Numbered from the stretch's first letter, positions 7,368 to 16,365 are shown. The stretch: 64,000 nt of DNA from CAVQGZ01 sp963714455 (GCA_963714455.1 CAVQON010000019.1:1-64000), one strand, 5' to 3'. Numbers and translations: made by a program. The notes: generated from the sequence alone by a model not told the origin.

Positions 7368-9574
7368 TGCGCCTGAGTGACACGCTGACCTGCTCGGCCG
7401 ACGGCTGGACGTTGGTCGAGACCGGATGGGACGCCGAGCACGCGCTGGCCGTGGGATCGAACTTCATGGTCGGCAACGGCTACCTCGGCTACCGGGGGAC
7501 GTCGCCCGACGAGAGTGCCGACGGCTACGTCGCCCTGGTCGTGAGCGACACCTACGACATGGCCGACGGTCGGTGGCGCGAGCTGTGCACCGTCCCGAAC
7601 CCGCTGGTCGTGCGGGCGAGCGTGGACGGGGTGCCGGTGACGGTCGCCGATGCCGAGCAGGTGCAGACCAGCCTCGACCTGCGCACCGGTGAGTTCCGCC
7701 AGACGTTCGCGTGCCGAGCCGGCGAGGCCCGCATCGGCGTCACGGTGCGGCGGGTCGCCAGCGCCGTCGACTTGCACCTGCTCGCCCAGCGGTGGGAGGT
7801 GACCAGCGACCGCACCGTCGACGTCGTGCTCGACACCGACCTCGACACGCAGGTGTGGAGCCTCAACGGCGACCACTTCGCCGAGATGGAGGTCGGCGAC
7901 GGCGTCGCGGTCGGGCACACCGTCGAGCGAGGCACCACCGTCGTCGTGGCCGCGCACGTCGACGGCCCGACGGTGGCAACGCTGACTCCGGAAGGGGGAG
8001 TGACCGTCGAGACCGTGGCGTCGATCTGGACGTCCAGCGACCACGACGACCCCGCCGGGCAGGCGCAGGCGGGCCGCAGCGCCGCCGCCGCGCAGGGGTA
8101 CGCCGGGGTCGCCGACGCGAGCGCGCGGGAGTGGCGCCGCATCTGGGACCGCATGGACGTGGTCATCGACGGCCCCGTCGTCGACCAGGCCGCGCTGCGA
8201 TTCTGCGCCTACCACAACCGCATCGCCACGCCGGCGCACACCGACCACCTGCCGGTCGGCGCCCGCGGTCTGTCGTGCCAGGCCTACCAGGGTGCGGCGT
8301 TCTGGGACCAGGAGGTCTACAACCTGCCGGCGTTCCTGCTCACCGAGCCGGAGATCGCGCGCCGGCTGCTGGTCTACCGGCACAAGACGCTGGACGGCGC
8401 CCGGCGCAAGGCCGCTCGCCACGGCTACGACGGAGCCTTCTACGCGTGGATCTCCGGAGACACCGGGGACGAGCTCTGCCCGGACGTCTTCTTCGCCGAC
8501 GTGCTGACCGGCCGCCCGATCCGCAACCACTTCAACATCTGGCAGATCCACATCTCACCCGACATCGTCACCACGATCGACCAGTACGTGCGGGTGACCG
8601 GAGACGACCAGTTCGTCGTCGAGCACGGCGCCGAGATGGCCTTCGAGGTCGCCCGGTTCGTTCGTTCGCGCGTGCTGTTCGACGAGCGCCACGGCACCTA
8701 CCACTGCATCCGGCTGCTCGGCCCGGACGAGTGGCACGAGAACGTCGACGACAACGCCTTCACGAACTACCAGGTGCGCTCCGCGCTCGACGTCGCGGTG
8801 CGGATGCATGCGTGGCTGGCCGAGAACGAGCCGGCGGCCCTGGACGACCTCATGGCTCGGCTGTCGCTGGAGCCCGACGAGCCGGCAGCGTGGGCGCGTG
8901 TGCGCGATGCCATGCTGCTGCCGCAGCCCGACCCCGACACCGGGCTCATCGAGCAGTTCACCGGCTTCTTCGAGCTGGAGGACGTCACTCCGGACGAGCT
9001 TCGCGGCCGGCTGCTTCACCCGCAGGAGTACTGGGGGTGGCCCAACGGCGTGGCCGTCCGCACGCAGGTCTCCAAGCAGGCCGACGTCCCCGTCCTGCTC
9101 TGGCTGCACCGAGACGAGTTCAGCGACGACGTGGTCGAGGCGAACTACCGCTACTACGAGCCCCGGTGCTCGCACGGGTCGACCCTGAGCCATCCGCCGT
9201 TCGGGTTCGTCGCGCTGCGAGCCGGTGACGTCGACGCAGCACTCGCGCACTTTCGGGCGACCGCGACCGTCGACCTGCTCACGACGGCCCACGCCGTCGT
9301 CGGCGGCACGTTCATCGGCGGCATCCACACCGCGGCGTGCGGCGGGGCGTACCAGCTGGCCGTCAACGGGTTCGGCGGGCTCGACGTGGTCGACGGATCG
9401 CTGTCGATCAACCCCGTGCTGCCGGCGGAGTGGTCGGGCGTCACCTACCCGGTGGCGTTCCGCGGCCGCTCGCTGCGCGTGAGCGTCCGTGGCGACGACG
9501 TCGACGTCGAGCTGCTGTCCGGCGACCCGCTCGAGGTCACCATCCGAGGCGAGCGGCAACCAGCTCGGTCATGA
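7367..9574 (+). CDS. Glycoside hydrolase family 65 phosphorylase
   Basis: The protein has 735 residues, the normal GH65 size. The N-terminal beta-sandwich region contains VGNGYLGYRGTSPDE. The (alpha/alpha)6 catalytic barrel contains SYQGAAFWD-like CQAYQGAAFWDQEVY and the acid-catalyst motif DEWHENVDDNAFTNYQ at about residues 454-469. KQADVPVLLWLH, the phosphate-region motif, follows. GH65 enzymes are mainly inverting phosphorylases of alpha-glucobioses (maltose, kojibiose, nigerose, trehalose); which one cannot be read from motifs. A GTG three bases upstream is an alternative start. Its last 38 bases overlap tail-to-tail with the convergent acyl-CoA dehydrogenase gene. The link to the SulP genes upstream is positional only. 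Confidence 0.9.
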   Translation: MRLSDTLTCSADGWTLVETGWDAEHALAVGSNFMVGNGYLGYRGTSPDESADGYVALVVSDTYDMADGRWRELCTVPNPLVVRASVDGVPVTVADAEQVQTSLDLRTGEFRQTFACRAGEARIGVTVRRVASAVDLHLLAQRWEVTSDRTVDVVLDTDLDTQVWSLNGDHFAEMEVGDGVAVGHTVERGTTVVVAAHVDGPTVATLTPEGGVTVETVASIWTSSDHDDPAGQAQAGRSAAAAQGYAGVADASAREWRRIWDRMDVVIDGPVVDQAALRFCAYHNRIATPAHTDHLPVGARGLSCQAYQGAAFWDQEVYNLPAFLLTEPEIARRLLVYRHKTLDGARRKAARHGYDGAFYAWISGDTGDELCPDVFFADVLTGRPIRNHFNIWQIHISPDIVTTIDQYVRVTGDDQFVVEHGAEMAFEVARFVRSRVLFDERHGTYHCIRLLGPDEWHENVDDNAFTNYQVRSALDVAVRMHAWLAENEPAALDDLMARLSLEPDEPAAWARVRDAMLLPQPDPDTGLIEQFTGFFELEDVTPDELRGRLLHPQEYWGWPNGVAVRTQVSKQADVPVLLWLHRDEFSDDVVEANYRYYEPRCSHGSTLSHPPFGFVALRAGDVDAALAHFRATATVDLLTTAHAVVGGTFIGGIHTAACGGAYQLAVNGFGGLDVVDGSLSINPVLPAEWSGVTYPVAFRGRSLRVSVRGDDVDVELLSGDPLEVTIRGERQPARS

Positions 9575-10679
9575 CCTCGCTCGCCCCGCCGCCGATGCCG
9601 AGGATGCGCGCGTCGCGGTAGTGCCGCTCCACCTCGGTGCCCCGCATGTACCCGAGGCCGCCGTGCAGCTGGACGGCCTCGTCCACGACGTGGTCGCAGG
9701 TGGCGACGGCGGTGTTCTTCGCCATCGCCGCCTGCGCCACCACCTCGTCACCCGCGACGTGGCGCAGCACGACCTGGCGGGTGTAGGTGCGGGCCACGTC
9801 GATCTGGCGGTGCATCTCGACCAGTCGGTGCCGCACGACCTGACGCGACGCCAGCGGACGGCCGAAGGTCTCCCGGGCACGCACCCAGGCCACCGTCAGG
9901 TCGAGGCAGCGCTGCGCGGTGGCGTAGGCCTGGACGGCCAGCGCGATGCGCTCGTCCACGAACTGGGTGGCCACTTGGACGAAGCCCGACCCTTCGGCGC
10001 CGACGAGGTTCGCTGCGGGCACCCGGACGTCGGTGAACGCGACCTCGGCGGTGTCGGAGCACTGCCAGCCCATCTTGGCCAGCGGTCGTCGGCTCACCCC
10101 GGGGGCGTCGGTCGGCACCACCAGCAACGACAGCCCGCCGTGGCCGTCGCCCCCGGTGCGCACGACCGTGGTGACGTGGTCGGCGCGCATACCGGAGGTG
10201 ATGTAGGTCTTCACGCCGTTCACGACGTAGGCGTCCCCGTCGCGCGTCGCACGCGTTCGGACCGCCGCGACGTCCGAGCCACCGTCCGGCTCCGTGACGG
10301 CGAGAGCGGCGACAGCCTCACCCGCCAGCACCGGGCGGACGAAGCGGTCGATCTGGGCACGGTCCCCGGCGGCCACGATGTGCGGGAGAGCGATGCCATG
10401 GGTGAGCAGACCGGCGAGCAGCCCGCCCGAGCCGCCGGAGAGCATGATCTGCTCGGTCACGACCAGGGAGTCGAGCGCGCTACCGCCGCTGCCGCCCACC
10501 GACTCGTCGAAGCCGACACCCAGCAGCCCAGCGGCGCTCGCGGTGCGGTGCAGGCGACGGGGGATCTCCTCGTGCTCCTCCCACTCGTCCAGGTGGGGCA
10601 GGACGTCGCGGACCATGAACGCGTGGACCGTGTCGCGCAGGGCACGACGCTCCGGAGTGGCGAAGGGATCGGTGAGCAC
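9537..10679 (-). CDS. Acyl-CoA dehydrogenase family protein
   Basis: The protein has 380 residues, the standard size of single-domain acyl-CoA dehydrogenases. Signatures are ALAVTEPDGGSDVAAVRTRA and NGVKTYITSGMRADHV for FAD and substrate binding, and LHGGLGYMRGTEVERHYRDA in the C-terminal helical domain. Where many members keep the catalytic Glu of 'YEGT', this one has ILGIGGGASEVM, so its base may be elsewhere, as in isovaleryl-CoA dehydrogenase-like or long-chain groups, or altered. It oxidises acyl-CoA to enoyl-CoA and passes electrons to ETF. It is separate from the second acyl-CoA dehydrogenase at 37.4-39.1 kb. Confidence 0.9.
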   Translation of the reverse strand: MLTDPFATPERRALRDTVHAFMVRDVLPHLDEWEEHEEIPRRLHRTASAAGLLGVGFDESVGGSGGSALDSLVVTEQIMLSGGSGGLLAGLLTHGIALPHIVAAGDRAQIDRFVRPVLAGEAVAALAVTEPDGGSDVAAVRTRATRDGDAYVVNGVKTYITSGMRADHVTTVVRTGGDGHGGLSLLVVPTDAPGVSRRPLAKMGWQCSDTAEVAFTDVRVPAANLVGAEGSGFVQVATQFVDERIALAVQAYATAQRCLDLTVAWVRARETFGRPLASRQVVRHRLVEMHRQIDVARTYTRQVVLRHVAGDEVVAQAAMAKNTAVATCDHVVDEAVQLHGGLGYMRGTEVERHYRDARILGIGGGASEVMTELVAARLGW

Positions 10680-10775
10680 GCTGCCATCGTGCCAGCAGGG
10701 GAGACGCCGACGATCAGGGGCGAATCAGGGACGTCCCCGATGGTGTGTGCGCGGCTCGGGGCGGAAGATGGACGC

Positions 10776-10979
10776 ATGAGCAGCACACGATCGACTGGAC
10801 TTGTCCGCCCGCGCGACGACCGCATGATCGCCGGCGTGTGCGCCGGTCTTGCGCGCCGCTTCGGCCTGTCGGCCACCACCGTGCGCTTGTTGTTCGTGCT
10901 GTCCCTGCTGCTCCCCGGAACCCAGGTGCTGGTGTACTTGGTGCTGTGGGTAGTGATGCCGGAGGAACCCTGGGCCTGA
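10776..10979 (+). CDS. PspC-domain membrane protein
   Basis: This 67-residue protein is almost entirely a PspC domain: LVRPRDDRMIAGVCAGLARR FGLSATTVRLLFV, then one or two membrane segments (LSLLLPGTQVLVYLVLWVVM) and the typical PEEP ending. PspC proteins sense or respond to envelope stress; small actinobacterial versions lack further domains. The stop codon shares bases with the probable CTG start of the next gene, so the two are likely translated together. The promoter must lie in the roughly 95 bases shared with the divergent acyl-CoA dehydrogenase gene. Confidence 0.85.
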   Translation: MSSTRSTGLVRPRDDRMIAGVCAGLARRFGLSATTVRLLFVLSLLLPGTQVLVYLVLWVVMPEEPWA

Positions 10980-11458
10980 CCTTCGAGGTCGTCCCGATCG
11001 CCAAGCCCGAGGGTCTCAACGTGATCATCGGGCAGGCGCACTTCATCAAGACCGTCGACGACGTGCACGAGGCGCTGGTCGGCACCAGTCCGCAGCTGAA
11101 GTTCGGGGTCGCCTTCTGCGAGGCGTCAGGGCCGCGACTGGTGCGACGCTCGGGAAACGACGACGTGCTCGTCGACCTGGCCGTGCGCGCCGCGCTCGAC
11201 ATCGGCGCCGGGCACAGCTTCGTCATCGTCCTCGACCACGGCTTCCCGCTCAACGTTCTCAACACAGTCAAGGCCGTCCCTGAGGTGTGCGGGATCTTCG
11301 CCGCGACGGCAAACCCGCTGCAGGTGGTGGTCGCGGTCACCGACGCCGGTCGGGGGGTGCTCGGGGTGATCGACGGCGGCTCGCCGTTGGGTGTGGAGAC
11401 CGCCGACGACGTCACGGACCGTCGCGAGCTGCTGCAGGTTCTCGGCTACAAGCTGTGA
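10976..11458 (+). CDS. Adenosine-specific kinase family protein (DUF355)
   Basis: From the CTG at 10976 the product is 160 residues, the usual family length. It carries KPEGLNVIIGQAHFIKTVDD, FGVAFCEASGPRLVR, ALDIGAGHSFVIVL and FPLNVLNTVKAVPEVCGIFA with TANP. These are hallmarks of the archaeal/bacterial adenosine-specific kinase family; the biological role in bacteria is unclear. The family normally starts one residue before TFEVVPIAKPEG, which is where a CTG overlaps the upstream stop as CTGA, with GGAGGA eight bases ahead of that CTG (10961-10966). A GTG at 10946 in the same frame is the alternative but has no such ribosome site. Its stop overlaps the next gene's GTG. Confidence 0.88.
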   Translation: MTFEVVPIAKPEGLNVIIGQAHFIKTVDDVHEALVGTSPQLKFGVAFCEASGPRLVRRSGNDDVLVDLAVRAALDIGAGHSFVIVLDHGFPLNVLNTVKAVPEVCGIFAATANPLQVVVAVTDAGRGVLGVIDGGSPLGVETADDVTDRRELLQVLGYKL

Positions 11459-12378
11459 CGGTGTTCGACCCGGTCGACCCGCCGGTCGACGACGCGACGG
11501 TCGGCGACGTCGCGAGGCGACTGGGGCTGCCCGGCATCCTCGACATCCACGTCCACCTGCTGCCGGAGCGGCTGCAGGCCCGCATCTGGGCGTACTTCGA
11601 CAGCGCCGGCCCGCTGCTCGGACGGCCCTGGCCCATCCGATACCGGTGGGCCGTCCCCGCCCTGGTGGCCCACCTGCGAACCATGGGTGTGCGGCGGTTC
11701 AGCACGATGCCCTACGCGCACAAGCCAGGTATCGCGGCGGGCCTGTGCCGGCACTCTCTCGATCTCGCCGACGAGTATCCCGAGGTGCTGGCGACCCTGA
11801 CGTTCTTCCCCGAGCCGGACGCGGCCTCGTACGTGGCGGACGCCCTGGCCGCCGGGGCTCGGGTCGCCAAGGTGCACCTGCAGGTCGGTGACTTCGACCC
11901 GCGCGAACCAGTGCTCGAGCCCGTCTGGGGGATGCTCGCCGACGCCGGTATCCCGGTGGTCATCCACGCCGGCTCGGGACCGATGCCCGGCCGCTACACC
12001 GGCCCCGAGATCATCGCGCAGACGCTGTCCCGCCATCCCGGGCTCGTCGCCGTCATCGCTCATCTCGGGGCACCGGAGACCGGCGGCTTTCTCGACCTGG
12101 TCGAGTCGCGAGACAACACCTACCTCGACACCACCATGTCGTTCACCGCGTTCATGAACCAGATGCACGCGGTGAGCGACGCCGAGCTCGAACGCCTCGC
12201 CGCCGTCGGTGACCGGGTGCTGTTCGGCAGCGACTTCCCCAGCATCCCGTACCCCTACGAGCACGCCGTGAGCGCGCTGGCGGGGCTGCACATGGGCGAC
12301 GACTGGATGCGCGCCGTCCTCTGGGGCAACGCCGCACGGCTTCTGGGACTGACTGCTCTGGACGACCCTGCTGGGTAG
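11455..12378 (+). CDS. Amidohydrolase (ACMSD-like TIM barrel)
   Basis: The protein has 307 residues from a GTG in a four-base overlap with the kinase-family gene. It is an amidohydrolase-2 fold: GILDIHVHLLPE carries the HxH metal motif, RVAKVHLQVGDFDP and IPVVIHAGSG provide further metal His, AVIAHLGAPE follows, and FGSDFPSIPYPYEH carries the conserved Asp. The family covers decarboxylases and hydrolases such as ACMSD; the substrate is unknown. Coupled translation with the adenosine-specific kinase suggests a shared function, but I cannot name it. Confidence 0.88.
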   Translation: MTVFDPVDPPVDDATVGDVARRLGLPGILDIHVHLLPERLQARIWAYFDSAGPLLGRPWPIRYRWAVPALVAHLRTMGVRRFSTMPYAHKPGIAAGLCRHSLDLADEYPEVLATLTFFPEPDAASYVADALAAGARVAKVHLQVGDFDPREPVLEPVWGMLADAGIPVVIHAGSGPMPGRYTGPEIIAQTLSRHPGLVAVIAHLGAPETGGFLDLVESRDNTYLDTTMSFTAFMNQMHAVSDAELERLAAVGDRVLFGSDFPSIPYPYEHAVSALAGLHMGDDWMRAVLWGNAARLLGLTALDDPAG

Positions 12379-12406
12379 GCACACGATCGAGTCGGAGGTG
12401 GGTCTC

Positions 12407-14176
12407 GTGGCGAGCACTCTCGTGCGTTGCCCTGTCTGTGGTGCCGAGCTGACGCCGGCGATGGTCGACCCGGTCACGGGAATGGTCGAGTGCACGTGCG
12501 GCCATCGTGCCGACGCCCACTTCGTCAACGAGGCGGCCTACCTGCAGGCCCGTCTCGACTGGGTGCTCGACCGCATCCGTGACAGCGACGTCGCGCCGCG
12601 CGCCGGTGGTGCGGCTGTCCCCACCGCACCGATCCGCATGCCGGTGCAGACGATCTTGCTGAGCATCGGGGCGTTCCTGCTGGTGGTTGCTGCCTCGGTG
12701 TTCACGGCGGTTGCCTGGCCCCGACTCGGACCTGCCGGGCAGGTGGGCATCGTGCTGCTCGTGACCACGGTGGTCACGTCGCTCGCCGTGCGCCTGCGCA
12801 CCCGCCTGCACGGAACCGCGGAGGCTCTGGCGGCGCTGGCCTTCGGGCTGGTGATCGTCGACGCCGTCGCCTTGTCGGCGCTCGGGCTGGCGCCCGAGGA
12901 GTGGCTGGACGCCGGCTCGGTGTTCTGGCTGGTGCTCTTCGCCACCCTGGCCGTGGCCGGTGTCGTGGCCGGGCGGTGGACGGGGCTGCGGTCGTGGTCC
13001 TGGATGGGCTGGGGGAGCAGCGCCGCCGTCCTCGGGGCGGTGGCAGCCGTGCTGATCGGTCCCGACGAGAGTGACTCGCCTGCGCTGGCGCTGGCGATGT
13101 CCGTGCTCGCTGTCGGTGGGGCGCTTCTGCTCACCGGCTCGTACGTCGTGGCGTGGACGCGGGTCGATCGTCGGCCGATGGTGCTGGCCGGGACCGTGGC
13201 GTTCCTGCTCGGCATGGGCGTCTCGGGGAGTCTCGCCCTGGCTGGAGAGGCCGTGGGGGCCGTCGCGTTCACGACGGCTCTCACCGCGGCGACACTCGCT
13301 GGCATGGCGGCGGTCATCCCGGTTGCTGCCGGCAGTCGCCATGCCCGGCAGACGTGCCTTGCCGTGGCGGTCGTCCTGACGTCCGTCGCTGTCGGGCTGC
13401 TCGCGAGCCTGCTGCCACGTACTGCCGTGGTCGCTGTCGGGGTCGGTGCTCTCGGTGGTGGTCTGCTGCTGGCCGGCATCTCGCGCGGCAGGGGAGTCGT
13501 CGGCCTGCTGCCCGCCGGGGCGCTGTGGGGGACGTGGGCGGTGATGGTTCTGGCGGACGTCGACCAGGGCCTGGTGGGCGCGTTCGCGCTCGCCGTGTCC
13601 GCGTCGCTGCTGACGGCGGCGTGGATAGGTGCCGGGGACGCGGGCGTGACCTGGCTCGCGTGGCCTGCGGCGATCGTCGCCTACGCCGCGTTCGCGCTGC
13701 TGGTCCCGGAGTCGTACCCCTCGCTCCTGGAGGCATGGACGCTGCCCGGTGCGCTGCTGCTGGCGATCGCCGGTGCGGTGGGCTGTCGGGGGCGCGCGGC
13801 GTCGTCGTTGGAGACGGTGGGTCCGGCGCTGTCGGTGGCACTGCTGCCGAGCGCGCTCGCCACGTGGTTCTCGCCGTGGGTGTCGAGCCTGTCCGGCGAC
13901 ACGACCGAGCACGTGGTGCGCCTGGTCGTCGTGCTGGTCGTCGGCGGTGTGCTCATGGTGGTCGGCGCGCGTCAGCACGCTCTCGGGCTGCTGCTGCCCG
14001 CCTCTGGCGCGGTGCTGGTGGCCGGCTCGGCGCAGGTGTGGACGGGTCTGGCTACGCTGCCCCGGTGGATCGCACTGGCGCTGGTGGGAACGCTGCTGGT
14101 GCTGGCCGGGGCCCGGTTCGAGTGGGTGCGCGACGAGGGACGCCGCGCGCGGACGTGGATGCACCAGATGAGCTGA
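12407..14176 (+). CDS. Zinc-ribbon, multi-pass membrane protein
   Basis: The protein has 589 residues from a GTG at 12407, chosen because GGAGG ends eight bases before it; a GTG at 12398 would itself overlap that site. The N-terminus carries a small zinc ribbon (CPVCGAEL ... CTCGHRADAH). A soluble helix follows, and then a long run of about a dozen or more hydrophobic segments from residue 80 to 570 with short loops. Large actinobacterial membrane proteins of this kind ('SCO7636-like/DUF2157-like') are of unknown function. No transporter or enzyme motif is visible. Confidence 0.75.
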   Translation: MASTLVRCPVCGAELTPAMVDPVTGMVECTCGHRADAHFVNEAAYLQARLDWVLDRIRDSDVAPRAGGAAVPTAPIRMPVQTILLSIGAFLLVVAASVFTAVAWPRLGPAGQVGIVLLVTTVVTSLAVRLRTRLHGTAEALAALAFGLVIVDAVALSALGLAPEEWLDAGSVFWLVLFATLAVAGVVAGRWTGLRSWSWMGWGSSAAVLGAVAAVLIGPDESDSPALALAMSVLAVGGALLLTGSYVVAWTRVDRRPMVLAGTVAFLLGMGVSGSLALAGEAVGAVAFTTALTAATLAGMAAVIPVAAGSRHARQTCLAVAVVLTSVAVGLLASLLPRTAVVAVGVGALGGGLLLAGISRGRGVVGLLPAGALWGTWAVMVLADVDQGLVGAFALAVSASLLTAAWIGAGDAGVTWLAWPAAIVAYAAFALLVPESYPSLLEAWTLPGALLLAIAGAVGCRGRAASSLETVGPALSVALLPSALATWFSPWVSSLSGDTTEHVVRLVVVLVVGGVLMVVGARQHALGLLLPASGAVLVAGSAQVWTGLATLPRWIALALVGTLLVLAGARFEWVRDEGRRARTWMHQMS

Positions 14177-14676
14177 CCGCAGCCGTCGAGATCGACAGGG
14201 CGCGGCGGGACGAGCTGGCCAGGGTCGCATCGTTGGTGGCTGACACGTACGTCGACGGCGGGTTCGTCGCTCCCGACAGCCCCTACCTCGCGCAGCTGCT
14301 CGACGTGACAGCGCGGTGGCACGAGGCCGACCTGCTGGTCGCTCGGTCGGCGACGGGAGGTGTCGTGGGGACGGTCACGTTCTGCCTGGCCGCAAGCCGA
14401 TGGGCGAACATCGCTCGTCCCGGTGAGGCCGAGTTCAGGATGCTGGCCGTCGACCCCCTCGTCCAGGGTCGGGGAGTCGGACGTCGACTGGTGGGGGAGT
14501 GCTTGGCCCGAGCCGCGGCGGCCGGGGCTAGGACGACGGTGATCTCGACCGAGCCGGAGATGTCGGTCGCCCAACGCATGTATGAAGCCATGGGCTTCGT
14601 GCGCTCCCCCGACCGCGACTGGGCACCGCGACCAGGCATCGACCTGCTCACCTACCGCTACGACATGGCGCGCTAG
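14155..14676 (+). CDS. GNAT-family N-acetyltransferase
   Basis: The product is 173 residues from a GTG that overlaps the membrane-protein gene by 22 bases. The GNAT core is clear: AEFRMLAVDPLVQGRGVGRR followed by LVGECLARAAAAGA holds motif A (the acetyl-CoA loop Q-G-R-G-V-G-R). AQRMYEAMGFVRSPDRD is motif B. The substrate is unknown. The last four bases overlap tail-to-tail with pflA. Confidence 0.85.
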   Translation: MDAPDELTAAVEIDRARRDELARVASLVADTYVDGGFVAPDSPYLAQLLDVTARWHEADLLVARSATGGVVGTVTFCLAASRWANIARPGEAEFRMLAVDPLVQGRGVGRRLVGECLARAAAAGARTTVISTEPEMSVAQRMYEAMGFVRSPDRDWAPRPGIDLLTYRYDMAR

Positions 14677-15518
14677 AGAACGAGCAGACCCCGGTCGCGA
14701 AAGATGTCCCCGGCCGCCCTGACCTCGTCCTTCGTGGGTGGCTCGACGCCGGCGAGCGGGTAGTCCCAGTCCAGCGCCTCGTACTTCTGCTCGCCGAAGT
14801 CGTGGTACGGGCTGATCTCGACCCGGTCGACGCCCCTCAGGGTGGTGACGAAGTCGGCCACAGCGGCGACGTTGTCGGGCTCGTCGGTGACGCCCGGAAC
14901 CAGGACGTAGCGCACCCACATGTGGCGCCCGGCGTCGGAGACTCGGCGGGCGAAGTCGAGGGTCGGCTGCAGCTCCCACGACGTGACGCGCCGGTAGGCC
15001 TCCGGCTTGCCCGACTTGATGTCGAGGAGCACGAGGTCGGTCAGCGACAACAGCTCGTCGGAGGCGCGTTCACCGAGCGACCCGGCAGTGTCCAGGGCGG
15101 TGTGCATCCCGAAACGCTCTCGCACGCCGCGGAACAGCTCGGTCACGAACCTTGGCTGAAGCAGCGGCTCGCCGCCGGAGACCGTGAGCCCGCCGCCGGA
15201 GACCGAGATGAACCGTGCGTACTTGCCGATGTCGGCGAGCACGGTCTCGACATCGACGTGCTCACCCATGCGCATGTTCCACGTGTCCGGGTTGTGGCAG
15301 TAGAGGCAGCGCAGGGGGCAGCCGGACAAGTAGACCGTGTAGCGGACGCCGGGGCCGTTCACCGACCCCACCGTCTCGGTGGAGTGCAGGTAGCCCTTGA
15401 CGCTCCCGTCGGCCTGGGCTGCGTCCTCGTGGTCGAGGACAGGAGCGGGCTGGTGGACGCGCGCGTCAAGGTCCAGCGGCACGGGGCGGCTCTCGGTCAC
15501 TGACCTATCGTCGCCCAC
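14673..15518 (-). CDS. pflA: Pyruvate formate-lyase activating enzyme
   Basis: The protein has 281 residues. It is a radical SAM enzyme with the activase cluster CPLRCLYC (Cys67, Cys71, Cys74) directly followed by HNPDTW, preceded by GYLHSTETVGSVNGPGVRYT. It also has SGGEPLLQP and the C-terminal EISPYHDFGEQKYEALDWDY region. It generates the glycyl radical on PflB. About 40 residues precede the point where well-known homologues begin; no better internal ATG exists, so either the N-terminus is extended or a GTG near residue 21 is used. It is separated from pflB by an unrelated surface-protein gene on the same strand. Confidence 0.93.
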   Translation of the reverse strand: MGDDRSVTESRPVPLDLDARVHQPAPVLDHEDAAQADGSVKGYLHSTETVGSVNGPGVRYTVYLSGCPLRCLYCHNPDTWNMRMGEHVDVETVLADIGKYARFISVSGGGLTVSGGEPLLQPRFVTELFRGVRERFGMHTALDTAGSLGERASDELLSLTDLVLLDIKSGKPEAYRRVTSWELQPTLDFARRVSDAGRHMWVRYVLVPGVTDEPDNVAAVADFVTTLRGVDRVEISPYHDFGEQKYEALDWDYPLAGVEPPTKDEVRAAGDIFRDRGLLVL

Positions 15519-15554
15519 GACGCCGCTGGACCCAAACGCAACGTTCGCTCAGGA

Positions 15555-15567
15555 CCGTCTCAGACGG
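15555..15567 (-). terminator. Weak hairpin at the LPXTG gene stop
   Basis: The inverted repeat CCGTCT-C-AGACGG (plus strand) spans the stop codon of the surface-protein gene. It could form a small stem with a three-base loop. No T-run follows, so it is at best a weak or Rho-assisted terminator before pflA. Confidence 0.25.
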
Positions 15568-16258
15568 ACTCTTTCGCTCCCCGACGACGCGACGAGACGA
15601 CCAGAGCGGTTCCGCCGGCCAGCAGACCGCCACCAGCCACCAGCAACGCGGCGGTCTGCGCGCCGGTCGCCGGCAAGCCTGTCGTGGTCGTGGTCGTGGT
15701 GGGCGGCGTCTCCTCACCCGGAGGTGGCGTCTCCTCGTCCGGGGGCGGCGTGTCGGAGTTCGGCGGGTTCGCGCAGGCCACGGTGGCCGGCGGGTAGGTG
15801 GCCGAGATCGTCTGCGTCGGGTTCACCTCGAAGGTGGCCGTGATCGTGCCGCGCGCCCACAAGAAGCCGTCGTCGGCCTCGACCCAGTCGCCATCCTCGT
15901 TCAGGATCCAGCCCGGCCAGTCCGGCGGGTTGTCGTTGGCGCCCGGCCACAGGATGTTGTTGCCCGACAGGGTGCCGTTGGCGTCCAGGGTGCGGACGTA
16001 GACGAAGTCTTCGCCGTCGGGGTTCTGCAGCGTGATCGTCACGGTCTCGCCTGCGAACTCAGGACCGAAGTCGACCTGGAAGCTGAAGTAGGGGATGTCC
16101 CCGATGCACTGCGCGGACGCGCTGGCCGGGATCTCCGGTGGATAGGTCGGCTCGGGGGTCTCCTGCGCCATCGCGGTGCCAGCCGTCGCCGACAAGGCGA
16201 GGGCGGAAACCCCTACTAGTGCCATTCGGCGCAGCGCGCCCGTTGCTCGCATAGTCAT
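15560..16258 (-). CDS. Secreted, sortase-anchored (LPXTG) surface protein
   Basis: The protein has 232 residues from an ATG at 16258, with GAGG nine bases upstream. A signal peptide (about residues 1-30, RRMALVGVSALALSATAGTA ending MAQE) is followed by a beta-rich extracellular domain of about 130 residues containing ITLQNPDGEDFVYVRTLDAN. A Pro/Thr/Glu-rich stalk (TPPPDEETPPPGEETPPTTT) comes next, then LPATG, a hydrophobic helix and RRRGAKESV. This is the classic signal for sortase attachment to peptidoglycan. The domain's function is unknown. Its position between pflB and pflA is odd. Confidence 0.85.
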   Translation of the reverse strand: MTMRATGALRRMALVGVSALALSATAGTAMAQETPEPTYPPEIPASASAQCIGDIPYFSFQVDFGPEFAGETVTITLQNPDGEDFVYVRTLDANGTLSGNNILWPGANDNPPDWPGWILNEDGDWVEADDGFLWARGTITATFEVNPTQTISATYPPATVACANPPNSDTPPPDEETPPPGEETPPTTTTTTTGLPATGAQTAALLVAGGGLLAGGTALVVSSRRRGAKESV

Positions 16259-16365
16259 GCTTGTTCGCCTCATTCGTCGACAGTGGCCCAACCGATTCGA
16301 GAGTACGCCGCCGGACGGGCGTCGGGGGTCCTCCGATCACCCGACCCGCCGGCGGCGTGGCCGCG

